NCBI GenBank assembly: GCA_013360535.1
Contig: JABWBL010000073.1
Span: 1-10,390, forward strand
Source of the DNA: Planctomycetaceae bacterium
Lineage (GTDB): Bacteria; Planctomycetota; UBA1135; GCA-002686595
DNA length: 10,390 nucleotides
Reading direction: 5' to 3'
Shown: positions 1-6,589 of the stretch, one piece after another
Layout: every line of letters starts with the position of its first letter
How positions within the stretch are numbered: position 1 is the stretch's first letter
Made by a program: the position numbers and the translations under genes
The notes under the pieces: model-generated
Told to the model about the DNA's origin: nothing
Databases searched by the model: none
The model's input: the letters and a program-made list of their open reading frames with translations, nothing else

Positions 1-1430
1 GGGCCACCGTTGGGCGGGCCGCCGCCGGGAGGACCGCGGCGACCGCCGGGGCCGCCCATGGGTGCGGTGCCTTCGATCGGGTTGAGGAAGTCCCAGGCGA
101 CGGCGGAGTCGGGAGTGAACTCGGTCACGCGGCCGGCGCCGCCGGAACACACGAGCGTGTTGCCGTTGGGGAGGCGCTGGGCGCCGGAGATGTGGCTCGA
201 GTACTCGGGCGCGCGGAACGAGGCGACGAGCTTGGGCGCGACGCCACCGTCCTTCGCGTAGGGCTTGGCGAGGCTCTCCTTGGTGAAGGTCAGCGCGAGC
301 TCGTCGGCGGTCGAGAACTCGCGCACTTCGCGCTCGCCATTGTTGAAGACGAGGATGTGGCCCGCGCCCGGCAGGCCGGCTTCGATCCACTGCGCGTCGT
401 GCTGGCAGAAGAGCGTGCGCTCGCCGTCGGCCTTCGACCAGCGCGGGTTGCCCCAGCGGAACAGCAAGTCGCCGCCGCGGCCCCAGCGTCCGCCGCTCGA
501 GCCGCGCGCCTGCTCGGTGGTCGTCGAGTGGTCGATGAACCACAGCTCCGAGAGCTCGCGCGAGCTGAGCACGAGCATGTCGAGCTCGGGGTTGTAGTCG
601 ATCGCGTTGCAGTGGAACCAGTCGGCGCCGCGTCCCGGAGGGCCGCCGCGGTCGCCGCCCTGCGCGGGCTTGTCGTCGCCGACGTAGCCGAGCTTGCGCA
701 GCTCCTCGAGTTCCTTGAGCTCCGCGGGCGTCGGCTCGGGCTCGAGCGTCGAGATGTTGACGTCGATGCGCTGCGGATTCGCCGCGATTTCGCCGTAGTT
801 CGGCAACTTCGGGTCGCGATCTTGCACGAGGTGATCCCAGGCGTGCCACTCCCAAACGACCTTGCCACCGACGGGCCGCACGGGCTCGATCTCGAGCACC
901 ATGTCGGGCCACAATTGCTTGGCGTGCAAGAGCTGCGGACTGCGGCCGGCGGCGAGCGCTTCCGCCTCGCTCTTGAGCTCCCACGCGATCACGAGCACGT
1001 TGCCGTTGGGGAGCGGCTCGACGTCGTGGTGGTGCAGCTTCTTGTCGTCGGCGCACACGTACTCCCACACGACCTTGCTGTCCCAGTCGTACTCCCGCAC
1101 GCGCCCGCCTTGGCCGCCGCCGGAGAAGACCTCGTTGTCGACGCGCTCGCAGCGCAGCAAGTTGCCGCTCGGCAACAGGTACACCGACTGGCCGGGCGTC
1201 GAGTCGCTCTTCCACTCGTGCACGACCTTGCCTTGCGCGTCGACGAGGTACGTCGACGTCGAGCGCAACGGGCCGTAGAGCGTGCAACCGCCGGCGCTGC
1301 GTTCCGTGGAGGTGAGCAAGCCGCGCTTGGGCTCGGGCGCACCTTGCGGTCCGGGGCCCTGAGGCGAAGGCGGCGGGGATTGGACGAGCGCGCACAGCGC
1401 GAAGAACGGCAGGAGGGGCATGCTCGCCAT
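1..1430 (-). CDS. Arylsulfotransferase (ASST)-family exported beta-propeller protein, 3'-truncated by the window edge
   Basis: The minus strand is open from an ATG at 1430 to the window edge, giving about 476 residues with no stop. Residues 4-18 form a short hydrophobic signal-like segment followed by a Pro/Gly-rich linker, so export is likely. The rest has propeller-like repeats such as LLPSGNLLR (86-93), PLPNGNVLVI (139-148) and RLPNGNTLV (419-427). ASST enzymes move sulfuryl groups between phenolic compounds in the periplasm without PAPS. The active site of the uropathogenic E. coli enzyme uses His252, His356, Asn358, Arg374 and His436. Here H273, N275 and R291 keep the exact +2 and +18 spacing of His356/Asn358/Arg374, and H344 in a QHD motif fits the sulfurylated His436. 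H133-H135 could supply the His252 role. Gly/Arg/Pro-rich loops lie near 256-269, 309-320 and 458-476. A second in-frame ATG at 1421 is an equally possible start, since neither has a clear Shine-Dalgarno. Family assignment is firm; substrate is unknown. Confidence 0.85.
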   Translation of the reverse strand, partial: MASMPLLPFFALCALVQSPPPSPQGPGPQGAPEPKRGLLTSTERSAGGCTLYGPLRSTSTYLVDAQGKVVHEWKSDSTPGQSVYLLPSGNLLRCERVDNEVFSGGGQGGRVREYDWDSKVVWEYVCADDKKLHHHDVEPLPNGNVLVIAWELKSEAEALAAGRSPQLLHAKQLWPDMVLEIEPVRPVGGKVVWEWHAWDHLVQDRDPKLPNYGEIAANPQRIDVNISTLEPEPTPAELKELEELRKLGYVGDDKPAQGGDRGGPPGRGADWFHCNAIDYNPELDMLVLSSRELSELWFIDHSTTTEQARGSSGGRWGRGGDLLFRWGNPRWSKADGERTLFCQHDAQWIEAGLPGAGHILVFNNGEREVREFSTADELALTFTKESLAKPYAKDGGVAPKLVASFRAPEYSSHISGAQRLPNGNTLVCSGGAGRVTEFTPDSAVAWDFLNPIEGTAPMGGPGGRRGPPGGGPPNGG

Positions 1431-1498
1431 GAAACCAAGCTCGGGCTTTCAAGTTCCACGGATTCCGCGCACGGCGAGCGCGTGCCAGACTCTGGCCG
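1431..1498. promoter_or_regulatory. Short divergent intergenic region
   Basis: These 68 bases separate the divergent starts of the arylsulfotransferase and gamma-glutamyltransferase-type genes, so promoters for both must lie here or inside the opposite coding start. I see no convincing -35/-10 pair and no Shine-Dalgarno for either gene. The role is inferred from gene orientation alone. Confidence 0.35.
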
Positions 1499-3175
1499 AT
1501 GATCACCACGCTCCTCGCGGCCACGTTGACGTTGCTCCCCGGCGACCGCATCACCGGCAAGCCCTTCGCCACCCGTTCCGAGGTGATCGCGCGCCACGGC
1601 ATGGCGGCGACGAGCATCCCGCTCGCGTCGCTCGCGGCGATCGACACGCTGAAGGCCGGCGGAAGCGCGGTCGACGCGGCGATCGCCGCCAACGCGGTGC
1701 AGGCGCTGCTCGAACCGACGGGTTGCGGACTCGGCGGCGACCTGTACGCGATCGTGTGGGATCCGAAAGAGCGCAAGCTCGCCGGCTACAACGGCAGCGG
1801 GCGCTCGCCGGCGACGTTGACGGCCGAAGAGTTCGCGCGCCGCGGGCTCAAGCGCATTCCGGCGCTCGGACCGCTTCCGGTTTCGGTGCCCGGTTGCGTC
1901 GACGGCTGGTTCGCGTTGCACGCGCGCTTCGGCAAGTTGCCGATGGCGCAGGTGCTCGCGCCCGCGATCGCGCACGCGCGCGAGGGTGCGCCGGTGACGG
2001 AGCTCGTCGCGTACTACTGGGGCCGCAGCGCCAACACGCTGAAGCAGTTCCCCGGATTCGCCGAGACGTTCCTGCCGGGCGGGCGCGCGCCGCAGAAGGG
2101 TGACGTGTTCAGCAACCCGCGCCTTGCGAACACGCTCGAATTGCTCGCGAAAGAAGGCCGTGACGCGTTCTACCAGGGCCGCGTCGCGCGCGAGATCGAG
2201 ACCTACATGAAGGCGCAGGGCGGCTTCCTCACGGCCGAGGACATGGCGGCGCACACGGGCGAGTGGATCGCGCCGGTGAGCCTGAATTACCGCGGCTACG
2301 ACGTGTGGGAGCTTCCGCCGAACGGCCAGGGCATCGCGGCGCTGCAGATGCTCGGCATCCTCGAGGGCTACGACATGGCGGCTGCGGGTTTTGGCTCGAC
2401 ACAGCACGTGCACCGTTTCGTCGAGGCGAAGAAGCTCGCTTTCGAGGACCGCGCGGCGCTGTACGCCGACCTCGACGCGATGACGGTGAAGGTCGACGAC
2501 CTGATCTCGGAGCGTTACGCCGCCGAGCGCCGCAAGCTGATCGGCGAGCGTGCGGCCCGCAGTTTTCCCGTCGGAAATCCCGCTGCGGACGAAGGCGACA
2601 CGATCTACCTCACCACCGCGGACTCGAGCGGGATGATGGTCTCGCTCATCCAGAGCAACTACCGCGGCATGGGCTCCGGCATGACTCCCGGCGAGCTCGG
2701 CTTCATCCTGCAGGACCGCGGCGAGCTGTTCGACCTCACGCCCGGCCGCGCCAATTCCTATGCACCGCGCAAGCGCCCGTTCCACACGATCATCCCCGCC
2801 TTCGTCACGAAGGACGGCGAGCCGTACCTGAGCTTCGGCGTGATGGGCGGCGCGACGCAGCCGCAGGGCCATGTGCAGATCGTGCTGAACCTGATCGACT
2901 TCCAGATGAACCTGCAGGAGGCCGGCGACGCCCCGCGCATCCTGCACGACGGCTCGTCGGAGCCGACGGGCGAGCGCATGAGCGACGGCGGACGCGTGTT
3001 CCTCGAGTCGGGTTATCCGCAGGAAACGCTGCGCGAGCTCGTGCAACGCGGCCACTCGGTCGGCACGAACGTCGGCGACTTCGGCGGGTATCAGGCGATC
3101 CTGTGGGACCGCGCGCGCGGCGTGTACATCGGTGCCTCCGAGAGCCGCAAGGACGGCTGCGCGATCGGCTACTGA
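1499..3175 (+). CDS. Gamma-glutamyltransferase-family protein (Ntn-hydrolase, acylase-like subtype)
   Basis: This 558-residue protein has the full length of a gamma-glutamyltransferase precursor. Such precursors cleave themselves before a threonine to make two subunits, with the new N-terminal Thr as nucleophile for gamma-glutamyl (or acyl) transfer and hydrolysis. Family features seen: KAGGSAVDAAIAAN (52-65), EPTGCGLGGD (72-81), PGCVDGW (131-137) and ELPPNGQGIAALQML (271-285). The expected nucleophile is T368 in GDTIYLTTAD; the Thr-to-Asp spacing of +7 matches E. coli T391-D398. The small subunit has APRKRPFHTIIPAF (422-435) and MGGATQPQGHVQ (449-460) instead of the classical SSMSP and GSPGG(S/T)R motifs. 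This places it nearer YwrD-like or acylase members than E. coli Ggt. Residues 1-15 are hydrophobic but lack a basic n-region, so export is likely but not certain. The reading frame upstream has no ATG, GTG or TTG before the TGA at 1430-1432, which supports the 1499 start. True substrate is not predictable. Confidence 0.9.
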   Translation: MITTLLAATLTLLPGDRITGKPFATRSEVIARHGMAATSIPLASLAAIDTLKAGGSAVDAAIAANAVQALLEPTGCGLGGDLYAIVWDPKERKLAGYNGSGRSPATLTAEEFARRGLKRIPALGPLPVSVPGCVDGWFALHARFGKLPMAQVLAPAIAHAREGAPVTELVAYYWGRSANTLKQFPGFAETFLPGGRAPQKGDVFSNPRLANTLELLAKEGRDAFYQGRVAREIETYMKAQGGFLTAEDMAAHTGEWIAPVSLNYRGYDVWELPPNGQGIAALQMLGILEGYDMAAAGFGSTQHVHRFVEAKKLAFEDRAALYADLDAMTVKVDDLISERYAAERRKLIGERAARSFPVGNPAADEGDTIYLTTADSSGMMVSLIQSNYRGMGSGMTPGELGFILQDRGELFDLTPGRANSYAPRKRPFHTIIPAFVTKDGEPYLSFGVMGGATQPQGHVQIVLNLIDFQMNLQEAGDAPRILHDGSSEPTGERMSDGGRVFLESGYPQETLRELVQRGHSVGTNVGDFGGYQAILWDRARGVYIGASESRKDGCAIGY

Positions 3176-3182
3176 GCGCGCG

Positions 3183-4529
3183 TCACTTCGTCTCGACGAG
3201 ACCGAGCCGCACTCGCAGCTGCGCGAGGATCTCGGCGAACTGCGCCTCGGCGAGCCGCGCCCGCGCGTTCGGATCGCTCTCCACGGACGGATGCCCGTAG
3301 CGCCCCAGCGCGCGGATGCCGTCCGGATCCTGCCCGCCGGAGTTGGTGCGGCGATGGCAGAGCGCGCACTGCGCGTGGTAGGTCGTGTACTTCGGCGTCC
3401 CGTACTCGAGGAACAGGCCCTGCGCGGTGTCGGGCACGAAACGGAAGCGCTCGCCGCTCGCGAGCAACGCGCCCGGGCGCGACAGCATGTAGATCCAGTG
3501 GCTCCAGCCGTCGCGCGAGCTGCCGTTGTCGGGCCGCAGCTCCGCGGGACCGCTCACGCGCCGCACGCGCACCTCGCTGACGACCGGCGACGCGACCGCC
3601 GCGAGCTCGGAGTCGACCAGCACGAGGTTCAGCACGAGCGCCGCCTCCGTGCCGATCTGCAGTTTCGGCGTCGACTCCTCGTCGGTGGCCTTGGCCGACA
3701 GCTCGACCAGCTTGCGCGTAGCTTCGGCACTTTCGGCGCGCACGAGCACACGCGCCGTGCGCAGCGAGTTGCGCGCGTGGAAGAGCTCCTTCGCCTCGCG
3801 CGCGACCTCCACCCACGCACCTTGTGGCCCGGCGAGCAGTCCGGCGGGGACGTAGGGCTTCGCGCGATCCGTCCCATCCCCCGTCGGCGGCAGCGCGGCG
3901 ACACCGCTCTCGAGCGCCACGATCTCCGCCTTGTCGAGCGCGAGCGCGTGGATCGAGCGCGCCATCGCGAGCAACGTCGCCTCCTCCGCCGCGAGTGTGC
4001 CTCCCTCGAGTCCGTTGCGCTCGATGCGCCACCACACCGAGAGCAGGTCCCACTGCAGCAGCGCCCGCGCCAGCGGCGTGCGCAGCTCCGCGATGCCCGC
4101 GACCTGCTCGCGCGTCGCGAGCTTGGCCAGCAGCTCGCGCAGCCTCGCGGCCCGCTCACCCTCCAATCGCTCGACCGGCGACACGCGCACGTCACCACCG
4201 AACAGCCGTCGATCGGCCTCGGTGATCTCGGGCCCGCGCCGGTTGCGGAAGTACCACTTGCCGGTGAAGAACTCCGCATCGGCGAGCCCTTCCTTCGCGC
4301 GCTCCTCCGGCAGGCTCGCGCCGACTTCGGTCGGCAGGCGCTCGGCGAGGAACAGCAGTGCGTGCAGCTCGTTCAGCGGATGTTTCGCGTCGCTCGCGTA
4401 CATCGGCGCGGGCTCCGCCGAGACCGGCAGGCCTTCGAACGCATGCCCGACGCCGAACGTGCGCGCTTGCTGCGCGCCGAAGGCAAGTGCAGTGACCAAA
4501 CCCAACCCCAAGGAGGCGCGCTGGAACAT
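3183..4529 (-). CDS. Exported protein with a single c-type heme motif near the C terminus, function unknown
   Basis: The gene encodes 448 residues. Residues 1-22 look like a signal peptide: a basic residue at R4, a hydrophobic core LGLGLVTALAFGAQ, and an AQQA-like cleavage region. The only motif I recognise is C388-A-L-C391-H392, a CxxCH site for covalent heme attachment in the periplasm. After it comes a short segment containing DPDGIRALGRYGHP (401-414). The 56 residues after the motif contain no methionine, unlike a standard class I cytochrome c. The preceding 380 residues are mostly charged helix-like sequence (110-310) followed by a beta-rich stretch (313-380) with SHWIYMLSRPG at 343-353. 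I do not recognise these as a named domain. The stop lies 7 bases from the convergent gamma-glutamyltransferase-type gene. There is no strong Shine-Dalgarno before 4529; the signal peptide is the main support for this start. A role in electron transfer or heme binding is inferred from the motif alone. Confidence 0.8.
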   Translation of the reverse strand: MFQRASLGLGLVTALAFGAQQARTFGVGHAFEGLPVSAEPAPMYASDAKHPLNELHALLFLAERLPTEVGASLPEERAKEGLADAEFFTGKWYFRNRRGPEITEADRRLFGGDVRVSPVERLEGERAARLRELLAKLATREQVAGIAELRTPLARALLQWDLLSVWWRIERNGLEGGTLAAEEATLLAMARSIHALALDKAEIVALESGVAALPPTGDGTDRAKPYVPAGLLAGPQGAWVEVAREAKELFHARNSLRTARVLVRAESAEATRKLVELSAKATDEESTPKLQIGTEAALVLNLVLVDSELAAVASPVVSEVRVRRVSGPAELRPDNGSSRDGWSHWIYMLSRPGALLASGERFRFVPDTAQGLFLEYGTPKYTTYHAQCALCHRRTNSGGQDPDGIRALGRYGHPSVESDPNARARLAEAQFAEILAQLRVRLGLVETK

Positions 4530-4582
4530 GGCGCCGTTCTAGCAGTTCCGCTTCGTGCTGCCCATTCGCACCGAACGCGCAA

Positions 4583-4616
4583 CGGCGCGGGCTCGCCCGA
4601 GGGCCAGCCCGCGCCG
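4583..4616 (-). terminator. GC-rich stem-loop downstream of the chemotaxis-receptor gene, probable terminator
   Basis: The arms CGGCGCGGGCT (4583-4593) and AGCCCGCGCCG (4606-4616) are perfect 11-base inverted repeats. The 12-base loop can form a small inner GCC/GGC stem. The element begins about 20 bases past the minus-strand stop at 4637. It lies before the start of the heme-protein gene at 4529, where an intrinsic terminator would sit. The bases after the stem on the minus strand (TTGCGCGTTCGG) are not a true U-tract. Termination may therefore be weak or factor-assisted, or the hairpin may protect a 3' end. Confidence 0.5.
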
Positions 4617-4636
4617 CGTGACTTCACGACTTGCGA

Positions 4637-6412
4637 TCAGACGCGGAACTTCGTGACCAGTCCCTGCAGCGCCGTCGCCATCTTCGCGAGCTCGACCGCA
4701 GCCCGCTGCGCATCCGCAGCGCCCGTCGACGTGCTGGCCGCCGCCGAGGAGACCGAGCCGATGTTGTTCACGATCTCGGCCGCACCGCGCGCCGATTCGG
4801 CGACGTTGCGCGCCATCTCCTGCGTGGTCGCGCTCTGTTCCTGCACGGCACCGGCGATGGTCGTCTGCGTCTGGTGGATGTCCTGGATGATCTTGTCGAT
4901 GCGGCTGATGGCATCGACCGCACCCTTCGTGTCGCTCTGGATGGCCTCGATGCGCCGCCCGATGTCCTCGGTCGCTTTCGCGGTCTCCTTGGCGAGCTCC
5001 TTGACCTCGTGCGCGACGACAGCGAACCCGCGGCCCGCCTCGCCGGCGCGCGCGGCCTCGATCGTCGCGTTGAGCGCGAGCAAGTTGGTCTGCTGCGCGA
5101 TGCCGGTGATCACCTTGATCACCTGACCGATCTCCGCCGAGGAGGTGCCGAGCTTCGACACGCTCTGGTTGGTGAGCTGCGCGACCTCGACCGCCTCGCT
5201 CGCCACGCGCGAGGCGCGCTCGGCGGACGTCGCGATCTCCTTGATGCTCGCCGACATCTCCTCGGTGCCCGCGGCCACGATCTGCGTGTTGTGGCTGACG
5301 CGCTCGGAGGCCTGGGTCACGACCTTCGACTGCACCGAGGTCTCTTCCGCGGCCGCGCCCATCTGGCTCGAGACCGAAGTCAGTTCCTCGGCGGCGCCGG
5401 AGAGCGAGGTCGAGACCTCGGAGATCTGCTTGAGCGAGCTGCGCAGCGCGTCCATCAGCGTCGTCAGCCCCTTGCCGAGGCGGCCGATGTCGTCGTCGCT
5501 GGTGACCGTCACGCGCTGCGTGAGGTCGCCATTCGCCGCGGCGTTGACCGTGACGAGGATCGCCGCGACCTTCTCGCGCAGGTCGAGCGCGACCTTGCAC
5601 TCGCGATCCTGCGTCTCCTTCACCTGGCGCTCGATGGCGAGACGTTCCGTGATGACCTCCCAGGTCACCATCGGTCCGACGTACTCGCCGCTCTCGTTGC
5701 GCATGGCCGACACGAGCAGGTGCAGCGTCTGGTCGCCGACCTGGATCTGCGCGCTGTGCGGCAGGTTGCGCGCGTCCGCGAGCATGCGCCGCTGGTGCGC
5801 GGGGTTCTTGTGGAAGATGTCGATCGACTGGCCGACCACGTCCTTGGCCCGGATCGGCAGCAGGTGCTCGATCGTCTTCAGCGTCTCGATCGACTTGGGG
5901 TTCGCGTACGTGATGCGCAGGTCGCGATCCGCGCACATCACGTTGATCGGCATGTTCTCGATCATCGAGGTGATGCGCGCGATCTCCCGGTCCTTGCGGA
6001 GCTTCTCGGTGATCACGTCCCACGTCACCATCGGCCCGATGTACTCGCCGTTCTCGTCGCGCATGGCGGTCACGAGCAGGTCGAGCGCCTGCTCGCCGAG
6101 CTGGATCGTCGCGCGGTGCGGCAGGTTGCGCGGGTCGGCGAGCAGCTTGCGCTGGTGCGCCGGGTTCTTGTGGAAGATGTCGATCGACTGGCCGAGCAAC
6201 TGATCGGCGCGGATCGGCAGCAGGCGCTCGATGCTCTTGAGCGTCTCGAGCGACTTGGGGTTGACGTACGTGATCTTGAGGTCGCGGTCCGCGCACATGA
6301 TGTTCACGGGCGCGTTCTCGATCATCGAACGCATGCGCGCGGCATCGGCGGTGGCGGTTTCAGCGCGGGCCTGTCCTGCGAGGGACGGAGCGGTGTCCAG
6401 GGAGGTCTGCAT
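4637..6412 (-). CDS. Soluble methyl-accepting chemotaxis protein with two tandem PAS domains
   Basis: The 591-residue product has no hydrophobic membrane segment, so it should be a cytoplasmic receptor. After a 25-residue lead come two near-identical PAS modules (26-145 and 146-265), each with MCADRDL, (V/A)NPKS and [20 protein letters not shown]-like linker follows at about 277-330 ([18 protein letters not shown]). The MCP signalling coiled coil then runs to the end. The hairpin tip that contacts CheA and CheW is at about 434-470, containing [18 protein letters not shown] and GRGFAVVA. Glu/Gln-rich patches such as [14 protein letters not shown] (381-394) are candidate methylation helices. 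PAS pairs in such receptors sense redox state, oxygen or small ligands; the ligand here is unknown. No CheA, CheW, CheR or CheB gene is in the window, so the receptor is encoded apart from its partners. It ends in VTKFRV, a common MCP tail, with no CheR-docking pentapeptide. The ATG at 6412 has no strong Shine-Dalgarno. Confidence 0.95.
   Translation of the reverse strand: MQTSLDTAPSLAGQARAETATADAARMRSMIENAPVNIMCADRDLKITYVNPKSLETLKSIERLLPIRADQLLGQSIDIFHKNPAHQRKLLADPRNLPHRATIQLGEQALDLLVTAMRDENGEYIGPMVTWDVITEKLRKDREIARITSMIENMPINVMCADRDLRITYANPKSIETLKTIEHLLPIRAKDVVGQSIDIFHKNPAHQRRMLADARNLPHSAQIQVGDQTLHLLVSAMRNESGEYVGPMVTWEVITERLAIERQVKETQDRECKVALDLREKVAAILVTVNAAANGDLTQRVTVTSDDDIGRLGKGLTTLMDALRSSLKQISEVSTSLSGAAEELTSVSSQMGAAAEETSVQSKVVTQASERVSHNTQIVAAGTEEMSASIKEIATSAERASRVASEAVEVAQLTNQSVSKLGTSSAEIGQVIKVITGIAQQTNLLALNATIEAARAGEAGRGFAVVAHEVKELAKETAKATEDIGRRIEAIQSDTKGAVDAISRIDKIIQDIHQTQTTIAGAVQEQSATTQEMARNVAESARGAAEIVNNIGSVSSAAASTSTGAADAQRAAVELAKMATALQGLVTKFRV
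5618..6337 (-). repeat. Direct duplication of a 360-base PAS-coding unit (two copies, in frame)
   Basis: Two adjacent units, 5978-6337 and 5618-5977, each encode 120 residues and sit exactly 360 bases apart with no linker. By residue-by-residue comparison they are identical at 85 of 120 positions. The longest exact DNA match I find is 34 bases (5802-5835 and 6162-6195), coding for the SIDIFHKNP region. Two 60-base segments compared by hand gave 52/60 and 49/60 identity. The pattern indicates an internal tandem duplication within the receptor gene. Confidence 0.9.
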
Positions 6413-6589
6413 CGAGGGGTCCGATGGGGGTGAGTGGGCGAGGCGGAACCCGCATCCGACCTAGGCCGGGCGCGGCGCCGGAAGCTCATCGCCCAGCCGC
6501 TGTTCAAACTTGAGACACGGCGGCAACTCCGGCAGCCCGACCCCGCCCTGGCGAGGCCTTCCGACGGTCCGTGCCCGGAACCGGACGCC
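6413..6589. other. Intergenic gap between the carbonic-anhydrase-like and chemotaxis-receptor genes
   Basis: This 177-base stretch carries the 5' leader of the chemotaxis-receptor gene and the 3' trailer of the carbonic-anhydrase-like gene, both on the minus strand. A short hairpin can form on the minus-strand RNA from 6541-6556 (about 6 pairs including one G-U, with a 4-base loop), but there is no U-tract, so I do not call a terminator. No open reading frame or convincing sigma-70 or sigma-54 promoter is visible. Confidence 0.4.

Noticed and set aside
192..1502. Long plus-strand open frame antisense to the arylsulfotransferase gene
   Set aside because: Arg/Val/Leu/Ala-rich low-complexity translation with no domain; the opposite strand encodes a clear family protein. 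Typical artefact of GC-rich DNA.
989..3055. 688-codon minus-strand open frame opposite the gamma-glutamyltransferase-type gene
   Set aside because: It overlaps two genes with recognised families and its translation is a His/Arg/Glu-rich shadow with no motifs.
3176..3182. Terminator between the convergent gamma-glutamyltransferase-type and heme-protein genes
   Set aside because: The gap is seven bases of alternating G and C with no stem-loop.
3132..5126. 664-codon plus-strand open frame opposite the heme-protein and chemotaxis genes
   Set aside because: Arg-rich shadow translation; spans an intergenic hairpin and two genuine genes on the other strand.
4539..6296. 585-codon minus-strand frame overlapping the chemotaxis receptor
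   Set aside because: Frame-shifted copy of the receptor reading frame with Arg/Gly/Asp-rich repeats caused by the PAS duplication; not a separate protein.
5618..6337. Duplication as an assembly artefact or mobile repeat
   Set aside because: The copies differ at many positions, stay in frame and encode two complete PAS modules, so a real gene-internal duplication is the better explanation.
6541..6556. Hairpin after the carbonic-anhydrase-like gene as a terminator
   Set aside because: Only about six pairs including a G-U wobble, and no U-tract; expected by chance in such GC-rich sequence.
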